From positions 2,234,501 through 2,298,500 of the forward strand of contig NZ_JAGGML010000001.1 in the NCBI RefSeq assembly GCF_017875275.1: a DNA stretch of 64,000 bases. The letters are read 5' to 3'. Within the stretch, counting starts at the first letter, position 1, and every line of letters starts with the position of its first letter. The DNA comes from Xanthobacter flavus (GTDB lineage Bacteria > Pseudomonadota > Alphaproteobacteria > Rhizobiales > Xanthobacteraceae). Of the stretch, positions 56,473 to 64,000 are shown piece by piece. The notes under the pieces were generated by a model, which saw nothing but the letters and a program-made list of their open reading frames with translations, ran no database searches and was not told the origin of the DNA. The position numbers were made by a program, and so were the translations under genes.

Positions 56473-57660
56473 ATGGACGCCGGGGCGCTCACGGAATTTC
56501 GGGAAAAGCTGGTCGAATTCGCCAGAAGGTCGGCCACCGCCGCCGTTCGGTGCGCGAATGAAGAATCCACCAAGATGTTTCTCGTTATACCGATGATCTC
56601 CTTCCTCGGTTACGATCACATGGACCCAAACGAGGTGTTTCCGGAGCACCATTGCGATTTCTCGGAGAAGTATAGAAACCGTGTCGACTTCGCGATCTTC
56701 AAGGCCGGAGAGCCGGTGATCGCCATAGAATCGAAGTCCGCCGGCGCGAGCGGGCTTCGGGACGACCGGGGCCAGCTGAGAAGCTATTTCAACGCCGCGA
56801 AGACGGTGAAGATGGGTATTCTCACGGACGGCCTCATCTGGGAATTCTATGCCGATTCCGACGAGCCCAACATGATGGACGCCAACCCCTTCCTGCGCTT
56901 CGACCTGCGGGACGTAGCGAAGGGCAAGGTGGACGATTCCGCGCTCGAAGGACTGCACAGCCTCAGGAAGGCGGTCTTCGACCCGGACAACATCGGGGCC
57001 GAGGCGAAGCGCAAGCACATCTACAATTCCGTGCTGGCGCAGGTTGCCACCATCTTTGCCGATCCGCCGGAGGAGTTCGCCCGGCCGCTGCTCAAGAAGG
57101 CCGGTATCGGCCATCTCTCCCAGAAGGCGCTGGATGAATACCGGCCAGTGATCCAGGCGGCGTTCCGGGAGTTCATCAACCGGCAGATCCTGCACCGGCT
57201 TGATCTACCGAAGCCGGACCAGCCTGCACCTGCGCCCGCCGCGCCTGCCGAGGCGCCGGCTCCCGCGGCCGACGCCATCGTCACCACCGAGCGCGAGCTG
57301 GAAGTCTTCCGGTGGACGCAGAAGCGCCTGGCCTTCCTCGTGCGGGACGATGCGCTCTTCGCCGAAATTGCGGCGGTTGACTACAAGGATTACCAAGGCA
57401 AGTTCGTCGTCTTCTACAAAATGGAGCGCAAGGGCCGGCTGTTCGAGTTCATCGAGAGCCGGACCAGCAATGGCCTGCGCTTCATCTTCCCGGAGGAGAG
57501 CGGACTCGCGCAGGCGGACATCACCGTGCAGTCTCTCGCCGAGATCGACGGCCCTCTGCTCAAGACCTTCTGCGCCCGCGTCGCAGCCATCGCCAAAAGC
57601 CCCCCCTCCGGTGCTCCGGCGGGCCCGGCTGCCGAGGCTTCGGCCGCCCGCTCAGCCTGA
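56473..57660 (+). CDS. PD-(D/E)XK nuclease-like protein (HsdR N-terminal-like)
   Basis: 395 residues. The N-terminal domain matches the type I restriction HsdR N-terminal nuclease group: VDFAIFKAGEPVIAIESKSAG carries D72 and E86-x-K88, and Q101...Y105 in GQLRSYF is the QxxxY motif; the preceding MISFLGYDHMDPNEVFPE is typical. A Pro/Ala-rich linker at about 228-250 leads to a C-terminal domain of unknown type (250-375). There is no helicase, methyltransferase or specificity gene nearby, so it is not a working type I system. The upstream gap is AT-rich. Start ATG with GGGGGAC upstream. Confidence 0.82.
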   Translation: MDAGALTEFREKLVEFARRSATAAVRCANEESTKMFLVIPMISFLGYDHMDPNEVFPEHHCDFSEKYRNRVDFAIFKAGEPVIAIESKSAGASGLRDDRGQLRSYFNAAKTVKMGILTDGLIWEFYADSDEPNMMDANPFLRFDLRDVAKGKVDDSALEGLHSLRKAVFDPDNIGAEAKRKHIYNSVLAQVATIFADPPEEFARPLLKKAGIGHLSQKALDEYRPVIQAAFREFINRQILHRLDLPKPDQPAPAPAAPAEAPAPAADAIVTTERELEVFRWTQKRLAFLVRDDALFAEIAAVDYKDYQGKFVVFYKMERKGRLFEFIESRTSNGLRFIFPEESGLAQADITVQSLAEIDGPLLKTFCARVAAIAKSPPSGAPAGPAAEASAARSA

Positions 57661-57911
57661 GCAGGCCCCCTCATCCGTCACGCGGCGCCGCCGCGTGCCA
57701 CCTTCTCCCGCGAGGGGAGAAGGGAAGGACCGCTCTCGTCGGTCCAGATCTCCGAGAAATGGGCCACCCCCTCCCCTCGCGGGAGAGGGGACGGGGGTGA
57801 GGGGGTGGATTCGCGCTGACCCACTCCTGTCGGTCCCCCCCGTCCTTGCCTCCCCCGCCCGCGCAGGTGTAAGGCTCGATCCTCCCGCCCTTTTTCAGTC
57901 TGCCATTGCCC
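57661..57911. repeat. REP-like palindromic intergenic cluster
   Basis: 251 bp with three dyads: CACGCGGCG-C-CGCCGCGTG (57679-57697); CCTTCTCCC-GCGA-GGGGAGAAGG (57701-57723, one pair imperfect); and CCCTCCCCTCGCGGGAGAGGGG (about 57768-57790) followed by GGGGGTGAGGGGG. This is the pyrimidine/purine-rich stem type seen as dispersed repeats in many Hyphomicrobiales genomes. No gene. Confidence 0.75.
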
Positions 57912-58730
57912 GTGTCCCTCACCGTCTGCACCTGGAACATCAATTCCGTCCGCATCCGCCTCGACATCGTGCGCGCCGCCCTGGAGCGGCTGCGGCCGGA
58001 TGTGCTGTGCCTGCAGGAGACCAAGTGCCAGGACGACAAGTTTCCCCTGAACGCCATCCGCGATCTGGGCTTTCCCCACATCGCACTCAACGGGCAGAAG
58101 GGGTGGCATGGGGTGGCGACATTCTCGAAGCGGCCTTTCGCGCGCATTGAGAAGGGCGCCTTCTGCGGCAAGGGCGATGCCCGCCACATCGCGGTGACTC
58201 TGGACGGCGCGCACGCGCTCGGCAAACCCCTCACCATCCATAATTTCTACGTGCCGGCGGGCGGCGACATTCCGGACCCGGAGCTGAACCCCAAGTTCGC
58301 CCACAAGCTCGCCTTCCTCGACGAGGTGACGGCGTGGCCGACGCTGAAGGCCGACGCGGCCGGCGACGGGCACGCCATCGTGGTGGGCGACCTCAACATC
58401 GCCCCGCTCGAAACCGACGTGTGGAACCACAAGCAGCTGCTCACGGTGGTCAGCCACACGCCGGTGGAGGTGGAGCGGCTCGGCGCGTTCCAGGCCTCCG
58501 GCCCGTGGGTGGACGTGATGCGCCGCTTCGTGCCGCCGCAGGAGAAGCTGTTCACCTGGTGGAGCTACCGCTCGCCCGATTACACCGCGAACGATCGCGG
58601 CCGCCGGCTCGATCATGTGTGGGCGTCCGAAAGCCTCGCGCCCTCGGCCAGCGCCATGACCGTGCTGAAGGACGCGCGCGGCTGGGACAAGCCGTCCGAT
58701 CATGTGCCGGTAGCGATGACGTTCGGGTAA
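57912..58730 (+). CDS. xth: Exodeoxyribonuclease III (AP endonuclease)
   Basis: 272 residues from a GTG (VSLTVCTWNINSVR); a TTG two codons upstream is also open. The enzyme cuts at abasic sites and removes 3'-blocking groups in base excision repair. Motifs: TWNINSVR, LCLQETKCQDDKFP (metal-binding Glu36), NFYVPAGGD, VVGDLNIAPLETDVW, RRLDHVWAS, and catalytic SDHVPV. Complete, standard length. Preceded by the REP-like region. Confidence 0.94.
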   Translation: MSLTVCTWNINSVRIRLDIVRAALERLRPDVLCLQETKCQDDKFPLNAIRDLGFPHIALNGQKGWHGVATFSKRPFARIEKGAFCGKGDARHIAVTLDGAHALGKPLTIHNFYVPAGGDIPDPELNPKFAHKLAFLDEVTAWPTLKADAAGDGHAIVVGDLNIAPLETDVWNHKQLLTVVSHTPVEVERLGAFQASGPWVDVMRRFVPPQEKLFTWWSYRSPDYTANDRGRRLDHVWASESLAPSASAMTVLKDARGWDKPSDHVPVAMTFG

Positions 58731-58762
58731 GGACCTTCACCCGGACCCTTCGGCCGAGCCGC

Positions 58763-59482
58763 TCAGGGCTTGGTCGTGGCGGGCGGCGGAGCCGCCGGAG
58801 CCTCGGCCGGTCCGCCGAGGCCCGGAATGCCGAGGGCGGCGCCGATCTTGCCCTTGGGCACCTTCATCACCTGAATGCCGGCCGGCAGCTGGAACTGCGC
58901 CTGATCCTGCGGCGCGCGGGTGAGCGAGGTCGCCTCGAACACCGTGTGCTTCGCGCCCTTGATCTCCACTGTCGTGCGCAAGGCGATGCCGTCCGGCGTG
59001 ATGCAGGCGGTGGTGGCGCCAAGGGCGGACTTCATCTGCGGATCGACCTTCCACACGTCGCAGGCCTCGCCCGCCACCGTATCCTCGCCCACCCTGAGGC
59101 CGGTGCCGGACAGGGCGCCGAGCACGTATTCGGGCGGCAGCTCGATCTCCACCGCCATGTTGGGCAGGTTGGGCGTGCGCACCACCATGCTGCGCGCCTT
59201 GAGATCGATGATGCCCACCATGCTGCCGGGGATGTTGGGCTTCTGGATCTCCACCCGCATGCGGCCCTGGCTGTGAGCGAGATCGAGGGTGCCGCCGCGT
59301 TTCAAATTGGCCTTCAGGGCAAAATCAGCGCTGGGCAGCGGCACCGGATCGGCACGCACGGGCGAGACCGGCGACAGCAGGGCGACCATGGTACCGGCCA
59401 GAATGGCGAAAGCCGGCCGCGCAATACCCGCGACTGCACGGCGGCCGCACCCGCCAGCCCGGCGCCGGTCATCCTGAGCCAT
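58763..59482 (-). CDS. Exported DUF4412-like protein
   Basis: 239 residues from the ATG at 59482, which has GGAGGAA upstream. A signal peptide is visible after a basic start (AGIARPAFAILAGTMVALLSPVSPVRA, in parts). The mature part has repeated beta-strand-like segments (GTLDLAHSQGRMRVEIQK, MVGIIDLKARSMVV, CDVWKVDPQM, ACITPDGIALRTTVEIKG, FQLPAGIQVMKVP), which resembles DUF4412 periplasmic proteins. The C-terminal tail is Pro/Ala-rich. Function unknown. Convergent with xth; 32 bp between stops. Confidence 0.7.
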   Translation of the reverse strand: MAQDDRRRAGGCGRRAVAGIARPAFAILAGTMVALLSPVSPVRADPVPLPSADFALKANLKRGGTLDLAHSQGRMRVEIQKPNIPGSMVGIIDLKARSMVVRTPNLPNMAVEIELPPEYVLGALSGTGLRVGEDTVAGEACDVWKVDPQMKSALGATTACITPDGIALRTTVEIKGAKHTVFEATSLTRAPQDQAQFQLPAGIQVMKVPKGKIGAALGIPGLGGPAEAPAAPPPATTKP

Positions 59483-59825
59483 CGGCAATTCCTCCGCCCC
59501 CGTCCCCTCATAGCAGATGGGCATGCCTGTTGGGCAAGGCATGTCGCACCGGCAGGCCGCGCGGGCGGCCCGAAGCACTCTGCCGAAGGTACCTTGATCG
59601 CCGATGCGACGGCGCACGGCTGGCGAAAACCGCGCTCGATCAAATATCGGGAGGGCCGGCTGTCGTAATGCCTTCTTGGAGGGGCGCGAGCATCACCCTT
59701 CAAACGAAGGGCCGACATCCCGGGGCGATTCGCCACAGGCGGGCGGCTCGGCAGGCGTTCGCGAAATGCGCCGGAAAGAAGCAGCGAGGCCGTGTAGAAT
59801 GCCGCGAAAGGGAGGGCGCGCCAGG
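59483..59825. other. Divergent intergenic region between the DUF4412-like gene and phoR
   Basis: 343 bp without a recognisable gene. It contains the phoR promoter region. I looked for PHO-box repeats; only an isolated CTGTCGT (59659) is present, so no PhoB site can be claimed. Confidence 0.5.
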
Positions 59826-61490
59826 ATGATGCCGGAAGGGCCCGCGCGGGCCGGCCGCGAGATGGAGTCTCGCGAGCAAGGGATGAGCGAGACGACGCGC
59901 GATCAGGAGAGGCCCGTGCGGGAGCGCCGGGCGTCGGAGCGACGTGCCCAGCCGGCGGGAACGTCCGGCCAGCCTTCGGTCGAGCCCGCTGTCCCGCCCG
60001 CTGCCCCCTCGCCTGCCCCGGCTCCAGCCGCGCCCGGCCCGGCCGCTCCCGCCCTCACGTCATCGACGCTCGCGCCCCCGCCCGAGCCCGCTCCACCGCC
60101 GGCTCCCTCCATTGCGCCGGCGGAGACGCCGCGCACGACCCAACCCTCCACCCCTCAGCCCTCCACCGCGCTGCCTTCCCCGCCGCCCGCCCCGGCCGTG
60201 CAGGCGGACCCCTTCCTTCCACCGGGCCGCATCGGGCGTTGGAGAATTGTGTGGCTCGCTGCCATCGCGGCGGCGGTCATCGGCGGGGCGGTGGCCGGCG
60301 CGGTCGATCCGGTGGTGGCGCTGCTGACGGCGGCGCTGCTGGTGGCGCTCGCCGTGTCGCTGCGGCCGGCGCCGCCGGCCCCGGTGCCGGTGGTGACACC
60401 CCTGCCAACCCCGCCCCCTCCGCCGCGGGACACGCAGGCCTGCGCGGTGGTGGCGGCGCTGCCCGAACCGGCGCTGCTGCTCTCCGCCGCCGGCAACATC
60501 ATCACCGCCAACCAGCGCGTGGCCCTCGCCCTCGGCCCGACGCGGGTGGGCGATCCCCTGTCCTTCGTGGTGCGGGTGCCCGAGGTGCTGGACGCGGTGC
60601 GCGCGTCGGCGGCGGACGGGGTGCCCCGGCGGGTGGAATTCGCCGAGCGCATTCCCCTCGACCGCTGGCTGGAGGCGCATGTGGTGCCGCTCCGGCTGCA
60701 CGTCTCGCCGGAGCGCGCGCCGGACGCGGTGCTGCTCACCTTCCGCGACCTCACCCAGCAGCGCCGGGTGGAGCAGATGCGGGCCGATTTCGTGGCCAAC
60801 GCCAGCCACGAGCTGCGCACGCCGCTCGCCTCCCTCTCCGGTTTCATCGAGACGCTGCAAGGCCCGGCCCGCAACGATGCCCCCGCGCGCGAGCGTTTCC
60901 TCGCCATCATGGCGGCGCAGGCGCGGCGCATGTCGCGGCTCATCGACGACCTGCTCTCGCTGTCCCGCATCGAACTCAACGCCCACGTCCAGCCGCAGAC
61001 CAAGGTGGACCTCGGCGCCATCCTCGCCCACGTCTGCGACACCCTCTCTCCGCTGGCCGGCGACCGGGGGGTGGAGCTGGAGCAGGTGCGCGAGGCCCCC
61101 GATCTGGAGGTTCTCGGCGACCGCGACGAGCTGATCCGCCTGTTCGAGAACCTCGTGGAAAACGCACTCAAGTACGGCGCCCCCGGAAAGAAGGTGCAGG
61201 TGCGCCTCGCCCGGGAGAACGGCACGGCCGTGGTGAGCGTGCGCGACTTCGGCCCCGGCATCCCGCCGGAGCACCTGCCCCGCCTCACCGAACGCTTCTA
61301 TCGGGTGGACGTTGCGGCGAGCCGCGACCAGGGCGGTACAGGGCTGGGGCTCGCCATCGTCAAGCATATCGTGGCCCGCCACCGGGGCCGGTTGGGCGTG
61401 GAAAGCGAGCTGGGCGCGGGCGCAATCTTTTCCGTCCGCCTGGAAGCTTTGCCGAACCCGGAAAAAAGACTCGACAAGTCAACAGCGTAG
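59826..61490 (+). CDS. phoR: Phosphate regulon sensor kinase PhoR
   Basis: 554 residues. An unusual N-terminal stretch to about residue 135 is Pro/Ala-rich; two transmembrane helices follow (about 140-180). Then a PAS-like domain (about 205-310), HisKA with H328 in ASHELRTPLASLSGF, and HATPase with N-box ENLVENALKYG, DFGPGIP and GGTGLGLAIVKHI. The context phoR-pstSCA and the kinase layout support PhoR, which phosphorylates PhoB when phosphate is low. ATG at 59826 has GGAGGG about 10 bp upstream; other ATGs are at 59862 and 59883. Confidence 0.92.
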   Translation: MMPEGPARAGREMESREQGMSETTRDQERPVRERRASERRAQPAGTSGQPSVEPAVPPAAPSPAPAPAAPGPAAPALTSSTLAPPPEPAPPPAPSIAPAETPRTTQPSTPQPSTALPSPPPAPAVQADPFLPPGRIGRWRIVWLAAIAAAVIGGAVAGAVDPVVALLTAALLVALAVSLRPAPPAPVPVVTPLPTPPPPPRDTQACAVVAALPEPALLLSAAGNIITANQRVALALGPTRVGDPLSFVVRVPEVLDAVRASAADGVPRRVEFAERIPLDRWLEAHVVPLRLHVSPERAPDAVLLTFRDLTQQRRVEQMRADFVANASHELRTPLASLSGFIETLQGPARNDAPARERFLAIMAAQARRMSRLIDDLLSLSRIELNAHVQPQTKVDLGAILAHVCDTLSPLAGDRGVELEQVREAPDLEVLGDRDELIRLFENLVENALKYGAPGKKVQVRLARENGTAVVSVRDFGPGIPPEHLPRLTERFYRVDVAASRDQGGTGLGLAIVKHIVARHRGRLGVESELGAGAIFSVRLEALPNPEKRLDKSTA

Positions 61491-61491
61491 T

Positions 61492-61520
61492 CTGTCATTT
61501 TCGTGTCATGGGCACGTCAT
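61492..61520 (+). promoter_or_regulatory. PHO box (three PhoB half-sites) upstream of pstS
   Basis: CTGTCAT (61492), GTGTCAT (61503) and ACGTCAT (61514), each separated by 4 bp, giving an 11-bp period. This matches PhoB binding repeats (CTGTCAT with 4-bp spacers). It starts 1 bp after the phoR stop, so pstS has its own phosphate-controlled promoter. Confidence 0.9.
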
Positions 61521-61611
61521 AGAACCTTGGCGCGCCGGGGCTAAGAGTCCTGAGCCCAGTGTTGCCCCGGCGCCTGCCGCAGCGGCAACCGAATTGGCAA
61601 GGAGAATTATC

Positions 61612-62652
61612 GTGAAGCTCACCACCGCTCTCGGCGTGATCGCCGTAGCTGGCTCGCTGTTTGCCGGCGGCGCCTCCGCTGGCGACATCACCGGCGCAGG
61701 CGCGACCTTCCCCGCCCCCGTCTACCAGTCCTGGGCCGTTGCCTATAAGGAAAAGACCGGCACGGGCCTCAACTACCAGTCCATCGGCTCGGGCGCCGGC
61801 CAGACCCAGATCTTCAACCGCACCGTGGACTTCGGCGCGTCCGACGCCCCGGTCCAGACCGAGAAGCTCGCGCAGCAGAAGCTCCTCCAGTTCCCGGCCG
61901 TGATCGGCTCGGTGGTCGCCATCGTGAACCTCGACGGCATCGCCGCCAACCAGCTGAAGCTGACCGGCCCGGTGCTCGCCGACATCTATCTCGGCAAGAT
62001 CACCAAGTGGAACGACAAGGCCATTGCCGACCTCAATCCCGGCCTCAACCTGCCGAACCTCGGCATCGTCCCCACCTACCGCTCTGACGGATCGGGCACC
62101 ACCTTCGTGTTCGCCTCCTATCTCGCGGACGTGAGCCCCGAGTGGAAGTCGAAGGTCGGCGCCGCCACCTCCGTCTCCTGGCCGACGGGCGCCGGCGGGA
62201 AGGGCAATGAGGGCGTGTCCGGCACGGTGAAGAACACCAAGGGTGCTATCGGCTACGTCGAGTACATCTACGCCTCGGCCAACAACCTCGTCACCACCCA
62301 GCTCCAGAACAAGGCCGGCAAGTTCGTGTCGCCGACCGTTCCCGCCTTCCAGGCGGCTGCCGCCAATGCGGACTGGGCCGGCGCCAAGGACTTCGCCGCG
62401 TCCATGATCAACACCCCCGGTGATGCCACCTGGCCGATCACGTCCGCCACCTTCATCCTCCTCCCCAAGGAGCCGAAGTCGGCTGAGCAGGCGGCCGAGG
62501 TCATCAAGTTCTTTGACTGGGCCTTCGAGAATGGCGCCCCCATCGCCGAGAAGCTGCACTACATCCCGCTGCCGAAGGACGTGGCGGCCCGCGTGCGCGA
62601 AGCCTGGAAGACCGAGGTGAAGGTCGACGGCAAGGCCGTCTGGTCGAACTGA
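61612..62652 (+). CDS. pstS: Phosphate ABC transporter substrate-binding protein PstS
   Basis: 346 residues from a GTG with AAGGAGAA upstream. Signal peptide at 1-23. The mature protein starts with GDITGAGATFPAPVYQSWA and contains GSGAGQTQI, DFGASDAPV, and YRSDGSGTTFVF, the phosphate-contact stretches of PstS. It captures inorganic phosphate in the periplasm for PstCAB. It follows a PHO box and is followed by a stable hairpin before pstC. Confidence 0.97.
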   Translation: MKLTTALGVIAVAGSLFAGGASAGDITGAGATFPAPVYQSWAVAYKEKTGTGLNYQSIGSGAGQTQIFNRTVDFGASDAPVQTEKLAQQKLLQFPAVIGSVVAIVNLDGIAANQLKLTGPVLADIYLGKITKWNDKAIADLNPGLNLPNLGIVPTYRSDGSGTTFVFASYLADVSPEWKSKVGAATSVSWPTGAGGKGNEGVSGTVKNTKGAIGYVEYIYASANNLVTTQLQNKAGKFVSPTVPAFQAAAANADWAGAKDFAASMINTPGDATWPITSATFILLPKEPKSAEQAAEVIKFFDWAFENGAPIAEKLHYIPLPKDVAARVREAWKTEVKVDGKAVWSN

Positions 62653-62686
62653 ACGGGGCGTATCGCCCATTCTATGGAAACTGACG

Positions 62687-62711
62687 GGAGCGCCGCCTTC
62701 GGCGGCGCTCC
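62687..62711 (+). other. Intercistronic hairpin between pstS and pstC
   Basis: Perfect 11-bp stem GGAGCGCCGCC (62687-62697) / GGCGGCGCTCC (62701-62711) with a TTC loop and no immediate T run. Such hairpins usually stabilise the pstS message or reduce read-through so that the binding protein exceeds the permease. Confidence 0.7.
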
Positions 62712-62771
62712 TCTTGCCCGGCCGGGGTCCGGCCTAGAGTTTTTTTGAAGCGCGTGCGGGGGAAGGACCAG

Positions 62772-63764
62772 ATGGACGCGACGATGAGTGGTACCGGCGC
62801 GGGCCCCAAGGGAGCCCTGGTCGCGCCGATCGGATCGGCAAAGGCGGTGGGACGCACCGCAGACGCCATCTTCGTGGGCCTCCTGTGGGGATGCGGCATC
62901 TTCGTGCTCGTCCTCCTCGGGCTTATCATCGCGATGCTCTTCGAGGGCGGGCTTCCGGCGTTCCATGCCTTCGGCCTCGACTTCCTTTGGAACTCCACCT
63001 GGAACCCGGTGACCGAGAATTTCGGCGCCCTGGTGATGATCTACGGCACGCTGTTCAGCGCCGTCATCGCCGTCATCATCGCGCTGCCGCTGTCCTTCGG
63101 CATCGCCTTCTTCCTCAGCGAGATTGCGCCCCAGCGCCTGCGCCGGCCCATCGGCGTGGCGATCCAGCTGCTCGCTGCGGTGCCCTCCATCATCTACGGC
63201 ATGTGGGGCTTCTTCATCATATCGCCGCTCATGGCGGCCTATGTGCAGCCGCCGCTGATCGAGCTGTTCGGGCCGATCCCCGTCCTGGGCGCGCTGTTCC
63301 AGGGCCCCGCCCTCGGTGGCGGCATGCTCACCGCCGGCCTCATCATGGCGGTGATGATCCTGCCCTTCATCACGGCCATGTTCGTGGAGACGCTGGAATC
63401 GGTGCCGCCCATGCTGAAGGAATCGGCCTACGGCATCGGCGCGACCACTTACGAGGTCTACAAGAACGTCTCGATCCCCTACGGCCGCACGGCCATGGTC
63501 GGCGCCATCATGCTCGGACTCGGGCGCGCGCTCGGCGAGACCATGGCCGTGACTTTCGTGATCGGCAACGCGACGCGTCTCTCGGCCTCGCTGTTCGCGC
63601 CCGGCGCCACCATCGCCTCGACCATCGCCAATGAGTTCCCCGAGGCAGCGCAGGGCTCCCTGAAGCTCGACTCCCTCCTGGCGCTCGGCTTCATCCTGTT
63701 CGTCATCTCCTTCATCGTGCTGGCGCTCTCGCGCTTCCTCGTCCGATCCAACCTGAAGTCCTGA
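62772..63764 (+). CDS. pstC: Phosphate ABC transporter permease PstC
   Basis: 330 residues, six predicted transmembrane helices. Includes IIYGMWGFFIISPLMAAYVQP and the ABC-permease EAA-like loop region ESAYGIGATTYEVYKNVSIPYGRTAMVGAIMLGLGRALGETMAVTFVIGNA, read in parts. With PstA it forms the membrane channel. ATG at 62772 has GGAAGGA upstream; a TTG at 62745 is in frame but not needed. Confidence 0.95.
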   Translation: MDATMSGTGAGPKGALVAPIGSAKAVGRTADAIFVGLLWGCGIFVLVLLGLIIAMLFEGGLPAFHAFGLDFLWNSTWNPVTENFGALVMIYGTLFSAVIAVIIALPLSFGIAFFLSEIAPQRLRRPIGVAIQLLAAVPSIIYGMWGFFIISPLMAAYVQPPLIELFGPIPVLGALFQGPALGGGMLTAGLIMAVMILPFITAMFVETLESVPPMLKESAYGIGATTYEVYKNVSIPYGRTAMVGAIMLGLGRALGETMAVTFVIGNATRLSASLFAPGATIASTIANEFPEAAQGSLKLDSLLALGFILFVISFIVLALSRFLVRSNLKS

Positions 63765-63777
63765 GGAGCGCACCAGC

Positions 63778-64000
63778 ATGTCCTCCCTCGCCATCCGCCG
63801 CACAAAGGATCTCACGGTCAAGGCCGTCAGCACCGGCTTCGCGGTGTTCGCCTTGTTCCTTCTTGCCTGGATCCTGTTCACGCTGGTGCAGAAGGGCCTG
63901 CCGGCCTTGGGCACCAACGTCTTCACCCGCATCACCATGCCGCCGGGGCAAAACGGCGGCCTGCTGAACGCCATCGTCGGCTCGCTGATCCAGATCGGCA
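63778..64000 (+). CDS. pstA: Phosphate ABC transporter permease PstA, N-terminal part, truncated by window edge
   Basis: The first 74 residues are visible: MSSLAIRRTKDLTVKAVSTG, then a hydrophobic helix (FAVFALFLLAWILFTLVQKG) and GGLLNAIVGSLIQIG, as expected for the PstA start. Start ATG follows GGAGCG 13 bp after the pstC stop. pstB, phoU and phoB would be expected next, outside the window. Confidence 0.9.
   Translation, partial: MSSLAIRRTKDLTVKAVSTGFAVFALFLLAWILFTLVQKGLPALGTNVFTRITMPPGQNGGLLNAIVGSLIQIG

Noticed and set aside
60060-61382. Minus-strand open frame of 440 codons opposite phoR
   Set aside because: His/Arg-rich translation with no family features; phoR is clearly coding.

Overview
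The window is a GC-rich chromosomal segment of an alphaproteobacterium, most likely a Hyphomicrobiales (Rhizobiales) member close to the Xanthobacteraceae. I infer this from gene content (GapR/DUF2312, DUF1150, DUF1036, the TimA/Tim44-MltA-Smr block, the PhyR/EcfG general stress response, the Cys-less ribosomal protein L36 and the obgE-proB-proA-nadD-rsfS-rlmH synteny) and from alphaproteobacterial promoter types. No rRNA, tRNA, CRISPR, prophage or insertion sequence was found. The segment is mostly core genome with small accessory insertions.

Layout. 1-8.6 kb: a truncated M3 oligopeptidase, a Fis-type response regulator, two cell-wall enzymes (L,D-transpeptidase and DUF882 M15-like peptidase), GapR, a DMT exporter, DUF1036 and TPR proteins. 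8.6-16 kb: rpmJ, then a minus-strand block obgE-(vapBC)-proB-(FG-GAP gene on the other strand)-proA-nadD-rsfS-rlmH, covering ribosome assembly, proline and NAD synthesis. 16-22 kb: priA, a Nudix hydrolase and a PdeM-like phosphoesterase on plus, facing the timA-mltA-smr operon on minus. 22-25.4 kb: a complete tctCBA tripartite tricarboxylate transporter operon. 25.5-33.7 kb: glucokinase, a LysR/EamA divergent pair, an outer-membrane-like protein, a BI-1 protein, an SDR, ribA and a stand-alone RibD reductase domain overlapping a cytochrome b561 gene.

33.9-41.6 kb: hpf and ptsN (the latter followed by a perfect 47-bp tandem duplication), DUF1150, an Hsp20 gene with a sigma-32-like promoter, a membrane-anchored glutamate-synthase-like protein, a TIM-barrel isomerase, TerB, DUF1398, a MarR regulator with a 14-bp inverted-repeat operator, and a PRC-barrel protein. 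41.8-49.7 kb is a signalling region: a hybrid histidine kinase with two receivers, then a general-stress cluster of phyR, an HRxxN sensor protein with an apparently dead ATPase domain, a KGG-repeat stress protein and an ecfG-type sigma factor. Three genes of this cluster (phyR, the KGG gene, ecfG) carry matches to the EcfG promoter GGAAC-N16/17-CGTT. No nepR anti-sigma gene could be found between them.

49.8-57.7 kb: metX-metW, an orphan MazE-like antitoxin, a methyltransferase, gloB, and an accessory stretch with a DUF985 cupin, an SRPBCC protein, hypothetical proteins, a single-chain HicA-HicB-like fusion and an orphan PD-(D/E)XK nuclease, ending in a palindromic REP-like intergenic region. 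57.9-64 kb: xth, a secreted DUF4412-like protein, then phoR-pstS-pstC-pstA (pstA cut by the window edge), with a three-repeat PHO box between phoR and pstS.

The points most worth following up are the stress cluster (degenerate kinase, missing nepR, three EcfG promoters), the HicA-HicB fusion, the vapBC operator that also covers the ribosome-binding site, and the ptsN duplication.
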